DNA from: Burkholderiales bacterium
GTDB taxonomy: Bacteria > Pseudomonadota > Gammaproteobacteria > Burkholderiales > Burkholderiaceae_C
Length of the DNA: 64,000 bases
Assembly (NCBI GenBank): GCA_028872015.1
Contig: JAGWLO010000006.1
Span: forward strand, 1 to 64,000
Reading direction: 5' to 3'
Part shown: in pieces, positions 19,327 to 27,812 of the stretch
Numbering within the stretch: the first letter of the stretch is position 1
Layout of the letters: the number at the start of each line of letters is the position of its first letter
Translations under genes and position numbers: made by a program
The notes under the pieces: generated by a model
What the model saw: the letters and a program-made list of their open reading frames with translations, nothing else
What the model was told of the DNA's origin: nothing
The model's database searches: none

Positions 19327-20103
19327 TCAGGTCGCGAAAGAGGCGGCCAGCGAGCCGAGCAGCAGGTTCCAGCCGTCGGCCAGCACGAACAGCATCAGCT
19401 TGAAGGGCAGCGCCACCAGCACCGGGCTCAGCATCATCATGCCCAGGCTCATCAGCACGCTGGCCACGATCATGTCGATGACCATGAAGGGGATGAAGAT
19501 CATGAAGCCGATCTGGAACGCGCTCTTCAGCTCGCTCGTCACGAAGGCCGGCACCAGCACCGACAGCGGCACGTCGGCGCCGCGCGTCTGCGGCGGCAGC
19601 TTGGCCAGCTTGGTGAACAGCTGCACGTCGCTCTGGCGCGTCTGCTTGAGCATGAAGCTGCGCAGCGGCAGCACGCCTTTCTGCAGCGCCTCCTCGGCGC
19701 TCATCGTGCCGGCGCTGTAGGGCGCATACGCCTGCTGGTAGATCTGGTCGAAGGTGGGCGACATCACGAAGAAGGTCAGGAATAGGCTCAGGCCCACGAT
19801 CACCTGGTTCGGCGGCGCGGTCTGCGTGCCCAGGGCCTGGCGCATCAGCGACAGCACGATCACGATGCGGGTGAAGCCCGTCATCAGCAGCAGCACCGCG
19901 GGCAGGAACGACAGCGCGGTGAAGAACAGCAGGGTCTGGATCGGCACCGAGTAGCTGGTGCCGCCAGGGCCCTGGCCGATCAGCAGCGGCAGCGTGCCCG
20001 GGGCCTGCTGCGCGAGCGCCGCGCCGGCGCCGGCGGCCAGCAGCGCGAAGACGAGGCCGCGGCGGCCTGCGGCCGTCGCGGTGCGCAGCGCGGGCTCACG
20101 CAC
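19327..20103 (-). CDS. fliP: Flagellar export apparatus protein FliP
   Basis: A 258-residue FliP with a cleavable signal peptide (residues 1-31, ending GAALAQ) as known for FliP, then membrane helices. Conserved stretches are [39 protein letters not shown] near residue 75 and [43 protein letters not shown] near 185, including the methionine-rich ring. It starts with GTG at 20103, overlapping the fliO end by 8 bp. Confidence 0.96.
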   Translation of the reverse strand: MREPALRTATAAGRRGLVFALLAAGAGAALAQQAPGTLPLLIGQGPGGTSYSVPIQTLLFFTALSFLPAVLLLMTGFTRIVIVLSLMRQALGTQTAPPNQVIVGLSLFLTFFVMSPTFDQIYQQAYAPYSAGTMSAEEALQKGVLPLRSFMLKQTRQSDVQLFTKLAKLPPQTRGADVPLSVLVPAFVTSELKSAFQIGFMIFIPFMVIDMIVASVLMSLGMMMLSPVLVALPFKLMLFVLADGWNLLLGSLAASFAT

Positions 20104-20479
20104 CGGGGGCCTCGCGGTCTCGGCGGCGCCGGCCGAGCAGCTGCGCGAAGGCGCTGCCGGGGGTGGCGGGCGTGGTGGCGTGGGCGGGGTTGCCGGGCGC
20201 CGCCGCGGCGCCGTCCTGCGGGGCCATCTGGTGCAGCGTGCGCAGGCCGTGCGGCGAGACGCCCAGCACCAGCCATTGCCGCTGCTCGCCCTGGCCGACC
20301 TCCACCGTGACCAGCCGGTGCTGCGCCGACAGCGGCAGCACCGCCACCGTGCGCGGGGCCCCGGGCCGGCCGCTGCCGCCGCCGGCCAGCGGCGTGCGCT
20401 TGAGCAGCCACAGCGCCAGCGGGATGAGCGCGATGACGACGACGAACCACAGCACCGAAGTGCCCAGACCGGGTTGCAT
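20096..20479 (-). CDS. fliO: Flagellar protein FliO
   Basis: A 127-residue FliO, a helper for FliP assembly. One membrane helix lies at residues 8-26 ([18 protein letters not shown]), then a short soluble domain with [32 protein letters not shown], typical of the family, and an Ala/Pro-rich tail. Sequence conservation in FliO is weak, so position between fliN and fliP carries part of the call. ATG at 20479 is 12 bp after the fliN stop. Confidence 0.9.
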   Translation of the reverse strand: MQPGLGTSVLWFVVVIALIPLALWLLKRTPLAGGGSGRPGAPRTVAVLPLSAQHRLVTVEVGQGEQRQWLVLGVSPHGLRTLHQMAPQDGAAAAPGNPAHATTPATPGSAFAQLLGRRRRDREAPGA

Positions 20480-20490
20480 CGAGGTTCGCC

Positions 20491-20943
20491 TCAGGCCTTG
20501 GACAGCCGGCGCATGCGCTCGCTGGGGGTGACGATGTCGGTCAGGCGGATGCCGAACTTGTCGTTCACCACCACCACCTCGCCCTGCGCGATGAGGTAGC
20601 CGTTGACGAGCACGTCCATCGGCTCGCCGGCCAGCGTCTCGAGCTCGACCACCGAGCCCTGCGCCAGCTGCAGGATGTGCTTGATCGGGATCCGCGTGCG
20701 CCCCAGTTCCACCGTGAGCTGGACCGGGATGTCCAGGATCATGTTGATGTCGTTGCCGGCACCGGCGCCGCCGGTGCCGGTGGGCGCGAAGTTGGTGAAG
20801 GCCGCCGGTGCCACCGTCTCGGCCGGCCCGCTGACCTCGCTGGCCACCTCGGCGCCGGGGCCGGGCTTGCTCTCGGCCAGCGCGGCGGCCCACTCGGCGG
20901 CCATCTTGTCTTCTTCGCTCATCTGTTCTGCAGGTTCAGCCAT
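20491..20943 (-). CDS. fliN: Flagellar motor switch protein FliN
   Basis: A 150-residue FliN. The C-terminal SpoA domain (about residues 65-150) shows ILDIPVQLTVELGRTRIPIKHILQL and VNGYLIAQGEVVVVNDKFGIRLTDIV, close to textbook FliN. The N-terminal 60 residues are acidic, Ala/Pro-rich and probably disordered. It forms the C-ring base with FliM and FliG. Its ATG overlaps the fliM stop by 8 bp. Confidence 0.97.
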   Translation of the reverse strand: MAEPAEQMSEEDKMAAEWAAALAESKPGPGAEVASEVSGPAETVAPAAFTNFAPTGTGGAGAGNDINMILDIPVQLTVELGRTRIPIKHILQLAQGSVVELETLAGEPMDVLVNGYLIAQGEVVVVNDKFGIRLTDIVTPSERMRRLSKA

Positions 20944-21940
20944 GGTTCGATCCTTGGAGCCAGCCGAGGTTGTTGCCGGTGAGCAGGCGGTCGATCTTGA
21001 CCGCGTAGCGGTTGTTGCTGGTGCCGTAGTGGGCGTCGAAGACGGGCACGCCGGCCACCTTGGTCTGGATCAGCGGCTCGAGGTCGAGCTCGATGAAGTC
21101 GCCGGGCTTGAACGAGAGCAGCTGCTCGACGGTGGCGCCGGCATGGCCGAGCTCGGCCACGAGCTCGACCTCGGCGTCCTGGATCTGGTGCTTGAGCAGG
21201 TTGATCCAGCGCCGGTCGGGCTCGACCGCGTCGCCCTGGATGGTCGAGTACAGCACGTCGCGGATCGGCTCCAGCGTCGAGTACGGCATGCAGAAGTGCA
21301 CCGTGCCCGTGGTCTCGCCGATCTCGAGCGTGAAGCTGGTGGTCACCACCACCTCGCTGGGCGTGGCGATGCTGGCGAACTGCGGCTGCATCTCGCTGCG
21401 CTGGTACTCCAGCTCCACCGGGTAGATGCCGGTCCAGGCCTTCTTGTACTCGGCGCTGATGACCTCCACCAGGCGCAGGATCACGCGCAGCTCGGTCGGG
21501 CTGAAGTCGCGGCCTTCGATCCGCGTGTGGTACTTGCCCACGCCGCCGAACAGGGCGTCGATCACCGCGAACACCAGGCTCGGATCGCACACGATCAGGC
21601 CCGCGCCGCGCAGCGGCTTGATGTTGACGATGTTGAAGTTGGTGGGCACCACGACCTCGCGCAGGAAGGCGCTGAACTTCTGCACCTTGATGCCGCCGAT
21701 CGCCACCTCGGGGCTGCGCCGGATCAGGTTGAACAGGCCGATGCGGATGTTGCGGGCGAAGCGCTCGTTGATGACCTCCATCGTCGGCATGCGGCCGCGG
21801 ACGATGCGCTCCTGGCTGGCCAGGTCGTAGTCGCGGATGCCTTCGGTGGGGGCCTCGCCCTCGTCGAGCTTCTGGCTCTCGCCGGTGATGCCCTGCAGCA
21901 GGGCATCGACCTCGTCCTGCGAAAGGATCTGCTGGTTCAT
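20936..21940 (-). CDS. fliM: Flagellar motor switch protein FliM
   Basis: A 334-residue FliM. The N-terminal CheY-P-binding peptide (ILSQDEVDALLQGI, residues 5-18) is intact, followed by the CheC-like middle domain (DYDLASQERIVRGRMPTMEVINERFAR) including the GGVGK region near residue 135 and a C-terminal SpoA domain (about 250-320). The ATG at 21940 overlaps the fliL stop in an ATGA arrangement. Confidence 0.98.
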   Translation of the reverse strand: MNQQILSQDEVDALLQGITGESQKLDEGEAPTEGIRDYDLASQERIVRGRMPTMEVINERFARNIRIGLFNLIRRSPEVAIGGIKVQKFSAFLREVVVPTNFNIVNIKPLRGAGLIVCDPSLVFAVIDALFGGVGKYHTRIEGRDFSPTELRVILRLVEVISAEYKKAWTGIYPVELEYQRSEMQPQFASIATPSEVVVTTSFTLEIGETTGTVHFCMPYSTLEPIRDVLYSTIQGDAVEPDRRWINLLKHQIQDAEVELVAELGHAGATVEQLLSFKPGDFIELDLEPLIQTKVAGVPVFDAHYGTSNNRYAVKIDRLLTGNNLGWLQGSNHG

Positions 21941-22542
21941 TGGATGATGAAGTTCGAGAACTGCACCGCCTTCACCGGGAGCTCGGCGTCCTTCGCCTTC
22001 TTGCGCCCGCCGTGCTCGGCGGCGCTGGCCGACTCGCCGGCCTCGGGCGGCAGGGCGTAGCCCAGCGCGCGCAGCGTCTCGCGCCGGATGCGCGCGGCGA
22101 GCTGGGCCTTGCCCTCGCGGCTGCCCAGGTCGGCCGCGGTGCGGTCGGCGATCGCCATCAGCACGTTGTTGCGGATCGCGGGCATGAAGGCCTTGATCTC
22201 CTCGGCCACCTTGGCGTCGGTCACCTCCAGCGTGATGCCCACCTGGGCGTAGCGCTCGGCGTCGCGGTCGGCCAGGTTCACCGTGAACGGGTCCAGCGGC
22301 ACGAAGGTGGGCGGGGCCTCGGGCGCGTGCTTGGCCTCGGCCGCCGGCGCCGGCGTGCTGCCGTCGCCGCTGTCCGCGGCCTGCTGCCGCTTCTTCAGCA
22401 CCAGCAAGCCGCCCACGGCGGCGAGCGCGAGCACGAGCAGGACCACGCCGCCGATCAGGATGATCTTCTTCTTGCCCCTGGCGGGCGGTGCGGCGGCTGC
22501 GCTGGCAGCGTTGGCGGGGGCAGTGGCGGCGGCCGTGGACAT
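21937..22542 (-). CDS. fliL: Flagellar basal body-associated protein FliL
   Basis: A 201-residue FliL, a single-pass inner-membrane protein associated with the stator. The membrane segment is at about residues 27-48 (ILIGGVVLLVLALAAVGGLLVL) and the periplasmic domain has FVPLDPFTVNLADRD and the C-terminal VKAVQFSNFIIQ, both characteristic. The Ala-rich N-terminus is low complexity. An AGGAG ribosome site precedes the ATG at 22542. A sigma-70-like box pair lies upstream, so fliL may head the fliLMNOPQR transcript. Confidence 0.95.
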   Translation of the reverse strand: MSTAAATAPANAASAAAAPPARGKKKIILIGGVVLLVLALAAVGGLLVLKKRQQAADSGDGSTPAPAAEAKHAPEAPPTFVPLDPFTVNLADRDAERYAQVGITLEVTDAKVAEEIKAFMPAIRNNVLMAIADRTAADLGSREGKAQLAARIRRETLRALGYALPPEAGESASAAEHGGRKKAKDAELPVKAVQFSNFIIQ

Positions 22543-22599
22543 CGGGGGCTCCTGGGGTGCGGCGAAGTCGATGACGCCCGCACTCGGCGGGTTGCAACG

Positions 22600-22627
22600 A
22601 TTATTGAGAGCCCCCCCTGCGCCGCAA
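22600..22627 (-). promoter_or_regulatory. Candidate sigma-70-type promoter before fliL
   Basis: On the minus strand TTGCGG (22627-22622) and AATAAT (22605-22600) are 16 bp apart, about 58 bp upstream of the fliL ATG, in an otherwise GC-rich gap. The spacer contains a run of seven identical bases (22611-22617). Motif evidence only; the gap could also be read through from fliK. Confidence 0.35.
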
Positions 22628-22687
22628 GCCGGGATAAGGGACGCGAAAGCCGCTCTTCACTGCACCGGCGCGGCGGCCGCGCCCGGG

Positions 22688-24079
22688 TCAGGCCACCAGG
22701 TCGACCACGCCGCGGCGCACCACCGCGGGGGGCGCGGCGCGGGGCGGGGCCCCGTCGCCGCTGCCCAGGGCCTGGACGCCGAGCGCGCCGCCCCGGCTTC
22801 CGCCACGGCCGTCGTCGCGGCCGGCGCCGTCGCCACCGCTCTGGCGCGGCTGGTCGAACACGCCGCCACCGGCGAGCGTGAGGCCGGCCTCGCGCAGGCT
22901 GCCGGCCAGCTGCGGCATCGCCTGCTCGAGCGCGCTGCGGGTGCCGGCGTGGGCGGCGGCCAGGTGCAGCTGCGCGTTCTGGCCGTTGAGCTCGATCTGC
23001 ACCGTCAGCGGCCCCATCTGCGCCGGGTTGAGCTCGAGCGTGGCGTGCTGCACGCCGTCGCGGATGAAGGTGGTGATGCGGCTGCCCAGCTCGGCGGCGA
23101 AGGCCGCGCTGCCCGGGCTGGCGGCCAGGCCCGCGGGCGTGGCCGTGGCTGGGGCGCCGGGCACTGCGGCGGACGAGAGCGGCGACGCCGATGCGGCGGC
23201 CAGCAGGCCGCCGACGTCGGCCGCGGCGATGCTGCTGCCGTTGCCGGGGCTGCTGCCGTGGCCCCGCGGGGCGTCGGCCGCCAGGCCTGCGAAAGCGAGC
23301 GCCGACGGGTCGCCGGCCGCGCCGCCTGCCGCCGGCGAGCCACCGGCGCCGAGGGCCGGCAGCGACAGCCCTGCGGGGCCCGACGACGCGGCCTGGGCCC
23401 GGGCCTGGGCCGCACCCAGGCCGCGACCGCCGGCATCCGCGGCGGTATCGGCGGCGGTATCGGCGGCCGTGCCGCCGGTGGGCGCGGCCGCGGGTTGCGC
23501 GGCGGTGTGCACCGCGGCCAGCCCGAGCAGCGCCGCGGCCGTGGTGCTGTCATCGGCTCGCGCGGCGACCTTGCGCGACCCGCGGCCGGCCGCACGGCCG
23601 TGGGCTTCGTCCGTGCCCGGCACCGACTTCGTCGCCGGGTCGGCGGGGGTGGTGGCCGGGGAGGCCGGGTCGGCAGCGGCACCGTCGGCCGCCGTCGTGC
23701 CGTTGGCCGGGTCGCCGCCGGCGGCCCCGGGCTTGCCCTTCGCGCCGGACCGGGAGGCGGCCTGGGTTGCTGCCTGGTTGGCAGCCTGGTTGGACGCCTG
23801 GACCGCAGCCTGGTGGCCGGCTTGCGCATCGGCCGCGGCCGGCGCCGGGTTGGCCTTCGGGCCCGGCGGTGGCGCGGGGGTGCTGCCGAGCTCGGGGCCG
23901 GAGGGAGCGGCGGCGATCGGGGCCGGCCCCTGCGCCTGGCCGAGCAACTGCGCAAAGGGCGACGCGGCGCCGGCGCCATCGCTCGCCGGGGCGCGGCCGC
24001 CGCTCGGCGAAGCCGGCGCCGCCGGAGGCGGCACGGGGGCCGGACGTGGAGCGGTCGAGGCCAGGGTGTTCAGCGCCAT
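22688..24079 (-). CDS. fliK: Flagellar hook-length control protein FliK
   Basis: A 463-residue FliK. The first 330 residues are Ala/Pro/Gly-rich low-complexity sequence, as expected for the ruler part; the C-terminal Flg_hook domain (about residues 345-430) has the conserved ATLELNPAQMGPLTVQIELNGQNAQLHLAAAHAGTRSALEQAMPQL, then a Gly/Arg-rich tail. It sits downstream of fliJ (72-bp gap). Repeats such as ADTAADTAADAGG and AVQASNQAANQAATQAA in the ruler show recent short duplications. Confidence 0.93.
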   Translation of the reverse strand: MALNTLASTAPRPAPVPPPAAPASPSGGRAPASDGAGAASPFAQLLGQAQGPAPIAAAPSGPELGSTPAPPPGPKANPAPAAADAQAGHQAAVQASNQAANQAATQAASRSGAKGKPGAAGGDPANGTTAADGAAADPASPATTPADPATKSVPGTDEAHGRAAGRGSRKVAARADDSTTAAALLGLAAVHTAAQPAAAPTGGTAADTAADTAADAGGRGLGAAQARAQAASSGPAGLSLPALGAGGSPAAGGAAGDPSALAFAGLAADAPRGHGSSPGNGSSIAAADVGGLLAAASASPLSSAAVPGAPATATPAGLAASPGSAAFAAELGSRITTFIRDGVQHATLELNPAQMGPLTVQIELNGQNAQLHLAAAHAGTRSALEQAMPQLAGSLREAGLTLAGGGVFDQPRQSGGDGAGRDDGRGGSRGGALGVQALGSGDGAPPRAAPPAVVRRGVVDLVA

Positions 24080-24151
24080 GGGCAGGTCTGCATCACGAGC
24101 AGCGGTGGGGGATGAGGGCGGTGGCGTGGAGGCGGTGGGGTGGCGCCGCGT

Positions 24152-24625
24152 TCAGAGCACGGCCGGCTGCGTCTCGAGCGCCCAGCCTGGCGCCTGGCCT
24201 TCGCGGCGCCGGCGCGGGTGGGCATCGTCGCTGCGCCGCTGCTCCTGGCGCTGCACCAGCAGCTGCGCGGCGGCACCGCGCCGCGCCTGCAGCCGGGCTA
24301 CCGAGGCCACGCGCAGCTCCAGCGCCAGCAACTCGGCGCGCAGCATGGGCACCCGGGTCTCGGCCGCGTGCAGCTGCAGCTGCAGCTGGGCCACGGCCTG
24401 CTCCAGGCGCTGCATGAAGGCGCTGTGGCAGCGCAGCAGCTCCACCGTGGCGCTGCGCCCGCCCAGCGCGGGGTGGCGGCCGGCGTACTCGTCGCGGTAG
24501 CCATGCAGCTGCTGCGCCTGCTGGCGCAGGCTGCGCACGGCGTCCTCGGCCTGCAGCAACGCGGCCTGGGCGGCATCCCGGGCGTGTTCGGCGTGCTCGA
24601 GCAGGGTCTGCAGGGCTTGTGTCAT
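24152..24625 (-). CDS. fliJ: Flagellar export chaperone FliJ
   Basis: A 157-residue, almost wholly helical coiled-coil protein matching FliJ, the stalk-like partner of the FliI ATPase. The AARDAAQAALLQAEDAVRSLRQQAQQLHGYRDEY segment and RVPMLRAELLALELRVASVARL are typical heptad stretches. It begins 13 bp after the fliI stop. FliJ sequences are weakly conserved, so the call rests on length, coiled coil and position. Confidence 0.92.
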   Translation of the reverse strand: MTQALQTLLEHAEHARDAAQAALLQAEDAVRSLRQQAQQLHGYRDEYAGRHPALGGRSATVELLRCHSAFMQRLEQAVAQLQLQLHAAETRVPMLRAELLALELRVASVARLQARRGAAAQLLVQRQEQRRSDDAHPRRRREGQAPGWALETQPAVL

Positions 24626-24638
24626 GGCGCGGGGCGGA

Positions 24639-26057
24639 TCAAGGGTTCATCAGCTCGCACAGCTGGGCCTGGCTGCGGGCCAGCGGCGCGCGCTCGTGCA
24701 TGTCCTGCTGCAGCAGCTCGTTCATCTGCGGCTGCAGCCGCACGGCCAGGTCGAGCTCGGCGTCGTGGCCGGGCTGGTAGGCGCCGAGCTGGATCAGGTC
24801 GCGCGCCTTGTTCACCTTGGCCAGCAGCTGGCGCAGGCGGCGCGCGGCCTGCAGATGCTCGCGCGGCGCCACCGCAGTCATCACGCGCGAGATCGAACGC
24901 TCGACGTCGATGGCCGGGTAATGCCCGGCCTCGGCCAGTTCGCGCGAGAGCACGATGTGGCCGTCGAGGATGCCGCGCGCGGCGTCGGCGATCGGGTCCT
25001 GCGGGTCGTCGCCCTCGCTCAGCACGGTGTAGAAGGCGGTGATCGAGCCGTGGCCGTTCAGGCCGTTGCCGCTGCGCTCCACCAGCTGCGGCAGCTTGGC
25101 GAAGCAGCTCGGCGGGTAGCCCTTGGTGGCGGGCGGCTCGCCGATCGCCAGCGCGATCTCGCGCTGCGCCATCGCGTAGCGCGTCAGGCTGTCCATCAGC
25201 AGCAGCACATGCTGGCCGCGGTCGCGGAAATGCTCGGCGATCGCGGTGGCATAGCTGGCACCCTGCATGCGCAGCAGCGGCGGCGCGTCGGCCGGGGCGG
25301 CGACGACGACGCTGCGCGCGCGCCCCTCCTCGCCCAGGATGTCCTCGATGAACTCCTTCACCTCGCGCCCGCGCTCGCCGATCAGGCCGACCACGATGAC
25401 GTCGGCCGCGGTGTAGCGCGCCATCATGCCCAGCAGCACGCTCTTGCCCACGCCGGTGCCGGCGAACAGGCCGATGCGCTGGCCGCGGCCCACCGTGAGC
25501 AGGCTGTTGATGGCCCGCACCCCGGTGTCCAGCGGGGTGCGGATCGGATCGCGGTCCATCGCGTTGATGGGGCGCCGCACCATGGGCTCGGTGTGCACGC
25601 CCTGCAGCGGGCCCAGGCGGTCCATCGGGGCGCCGCGCGAGTCGACCACGCGGCCCAGCAGCCCGTCGCCCATCGGCAGGTGCAGGCCGCGGTCTTCGCT
25701 GCGGCGCCAGGGATGGTTCTCGCGCCCGAAGCGCGGCGGCGCGGTCGGCGCCGGCCGCGGCACCACGCGTGCGCCGCTGGCCAGGCCGTGCAGCTCGCCG
25801 GTGGGCATGAGGTAGGCGCGGTCGCCGTTGAAGCCCACCACCTCGGCCTGCACCGGCGCCTGCCCGTCGCACACCACCTCGCACACCGAGCCCACGGGCA
25901 CGCGCACCCCGGCGGCCTCGAGCACCAGGCCGGTGACGCGCAGCAGGCTGCCCACCGACTCCAGCGGCTGCGGCAGCGCGGCGTAGCCGGGCAGGTCGCC
26001 GAGGTAGCGGCGCCAGCGCTCGCCGCGCGCCTGCAGCCGCTCGGACAGCGTCGTCAT
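24639..26057 (-). CDS. fliI: Flagellum-specific ATPase FliI
   Basis: A 472-residue FliI, the F1-beta-like ATPase of flagellar export. Walker A is AGTGVGKS at residues 199-206, followed by [16 protein letters not shown] and the Walker B region [37 protein letters not shown], diagnostic for type III ATPases. Length is slightly longer than the E. coli protein. The ATG at 26057 overlaps the fliH stop in an ATGA arrangement. Confidence 0.98.
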   Translation of the reverse strand: MTTLSERLQARGERWRRYLGDLPGYAALPQPLESVGSLLRVTGLVLEAAGVRVPVGSVCEVVCDGQAPVQAEVVGFNGDRAYLMPTGELHGLASGARVVPRPAPTAPPRFGRENHPWRRSEDRGLHLPMGDGLLGRVVDSRGAPMDRLGPLQGVHTEPMVRRPINAMDRDPIRTPLDTGVRAINSLLTVGRGQRIGLFAGTGVGKSVLLGMMARYTAADVIVVGLIGERGREVKEFIEDILGEEGRARSVVVAAPADAPPLLRMQGASYATAIAEHFRDRGQHVLLLMDSLTRYAMAQREIALAIGEPPATKGYPPSCFAKLPQLVERSGNGLNGHGSITAFYTVLSEGDDPQDPIADAARGILDGHIVLSRELAEAGHYPAIDVERSISRVMTAVAPREHLQAARRLRQLLAKVNKARDLIQLGAYQPGHDAELDLAVRLQPQMNELLQQDMHERAPLARSQAQLCELMNP

Positions 26058-26779
26058 GGGGGCGACTCCTCCAGCGGCAGCGTCGAGCCCAGCGCCGCCG
26101 CGGCCTGCGCCCAGCGCGCGCCGATGCGGGCATCGATGTCGCCCACGTCGCTGTGCACCAGCACGCCGCCGCGGGCGATCGCCGGGTTGGCCTGGAGCCG
26201 AGCGCCACGCGCGGCCAGGGCCTCCTGGGCGCCCTCGGCCACCAGCGGCAGATCCTGCGGATGCACCTGCACCGCGATGTGGCGCGCGCTCAGCATCACG
26301 GCGCCCACGGCCTCGGTGGCCACGGCGGCCACCAGCTCGGGCCGCGTCGCCAGCTCGGTGCGCAGCACCTGGCGCGCCAGCTGCACCGCGGTGGCCGTGA
26401 GGGCCGCCGCGATCTCGCCGTCCAGCCCCTGCAGCTGGCGGTCGAAGCCTTCGAGCAGCGCCCCCACCTGGGCCATGGCCTGCTGGGCGAAGCTCTGCTT
26501 GAAGCTCTCCAGCGCCACGAGTCCGTCGCGGTAGCCGTCCTGGTAGCCGCTGTGGCGCGCCGCGGCGACGCGCTCCTGCCAGTCCTGCGCGCTGGGCTCG
26601 GCGGCCGGTGCCGGCGCGGCGGCGGCCGGCGGCGCGGCGCCGAAGGTGCCGGGCTGCCAGCTCGCGAAATCGCCCAGCTCCTCGCGCGGGATGAAGCGCT
26701 GGTAGGGCGAGCTCGCCTTCGAGCCCGCCGGGGGCGGCACGTTGCGGAAGCCGCCGGACTTAGACGAACTGCTCATCAC
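26054..26779 (-). CDS. fliH: Flagellar assembly protein FliH
   Basis: A 241-residue FliH, the regulatory partner of FliI. The N-terminus has the conserved [22 protein letters not shown] (about residues 26-47), then an Ala/Pro linker and a helical region containing [10 protein letters not shown] (a GxxxG-type segment near residue 98), and the C-terminal FliI-binding part. The gene overlaps fliG by 20 bp and fliI by 4 bp, implying coupled translation. Confidence 0.93.
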   Translation of the reverse strand: MMSSSSKSGGFRNVPPPAGSKASSPYQRFIPREELGDFASWQPGTFGAAPPAAAAPAPAAEPSAQDWQERVAAARHSGYQDGYRDGLVALESFKQSFAQQAMAQVGALLEGFDRQLQGLDGEIAAALTATAVQLARQVLRTELATRPELVAAVATEAVGAVMLSARHIAVQVHPQDLPLVAEGAQEALAARGARLQANPAIARGGVLVHSDVGDIDARIGARWAQAAAALGSTLPLEESPP

Positions 26780-27767
26780 CGCCTCCAGCCAGCACGATCT
26801 GCCCTTCGTCCACCAGGCGGCGCACGATCTTCAACAGCTCCTTCTGCTCGGACTCGACCTCGGACAGCCGCACCGGGCCACGCGATTCGAGATCCTCGCG
26901 CAGCGTCTCGGCGGCGCGGGTGGACATGTTGCGGAAGATCTTGTCGCGCAGCGCCGGCGTGGCGCCCTTCAGCGCGATCACCAGCGACTCGCTCTGCACT
27001 TCCTTCATCAGCGCCTGGATGCCCTTGTCGTCGATCTTCTCGACGTCGTCGAAAGTGAACATGTTGTCCATGATCTTCTGCGCCAGGTCGTGGTCGGTCT
27101 CGCGCACGAAGTCGAGCACCGAGGTCTCCACCGCGCTGCCCATCAGGTTGATGATCTCGGCCGCGGTCTTGGCGCCGCCCAGGCTGCTCTTGCGGCTGCG
27201 ATCGCCGCCGGCGAGCACCTTGCTCATCACCTCGTTGAGGTCGCGCAGCGCCAGCGGCTGGATGCCGTCCAGCGTGGCGATGCGCACCATCACCTCGTTG
27301 CGCTGGCGCTCGTTGAAGATCTTCAGCACGTCGGCGGCCTGGTCGAACTCCAGGTGCACCAGGATCGCGGCCACGATCTGCGGGTGCTCGTTGCGCAGCA
27401 GCTCGGCCACCGAGGTCGGGTCCATCCATTTCAGGCTCTCGATGCCGGTGACGTCGCTGCCCTGCAGGATGCGGTCGATCAGCAGCGCCGCCTTGTCCTC
27501 GCCCAGGGCCTTGCGCAGCACGCTCTTGACGTACTCGTTGCTGTCGGCCACCAGCATGCGCTCGCTGGCGGCCAGCTTCTCGAAGCTGTCCATCACCGCC
27601 TCGACGCGCTCGCTGGTGACCGACTTCATGCGCGCGATGGTCTCGCCCAGGCGCTGCACTTCCTTCGGCGCGAGGTGCTTGAAGACCTCGGCCGCCTCTT
27701 CCTCGCCCAGCGTCATGAGCAGGATGGCGGCCTTGTCCAGGCCATCGTCGTCCATCGAGGCAGACAC
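26760..27767 (-). CDS. fliG: Flagellar motor switch protein FliG
   Basis: A 335-residue FliG, the rotor protein that contacts the stator. The N-terminal FliF-binding domain (DKAAILLMTLGEEEAAEVFKHL), the middle domain with the EHPQ-type motif (LLRNEHPQIVAAILVHL near residue 120) and the C-terminal torque domain with charged helix (ALKGATPALRDKIFRNMSTRAAETLREDLESRGPVR near 265) are all present. It follows fliF by 45 bp. Confidence 0.98.
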   Translation of the reverse strand: MSASMDDDGLDKAAILLMTLGEEEAAEVFKHLAPKEVQRLGETIARMKSVTSERVEAVMDSFEKLAASERMLVADSNEYVKSVLRKALGEDKAALLIDRILQGSDVTGIESLKWMDPTSVAELLRNEHPQIVAAILVHLEFDQAADVLKIFNERQRNEVMVRIATLDGIQPLALRDLNEVMSKVLAGGDRSRKSSLGGAKTAAEIINLMGSAVETSVLDFVRETDHDLAQKIMDNMFTFDDVEKIDDKGIQALMKEVQSESLVIALKGATPALRDKIFRNMSTRAAETLREDLESRGPVRLSEVESEQKELLKIVRRLVDEGQIVLAGGGDEQFV

Positions 27768-27812
27768 GGTGTGCGGGCTCCGGCGTTCAGCGGGCGAGGG
27801 CGCGGGCGGGGC

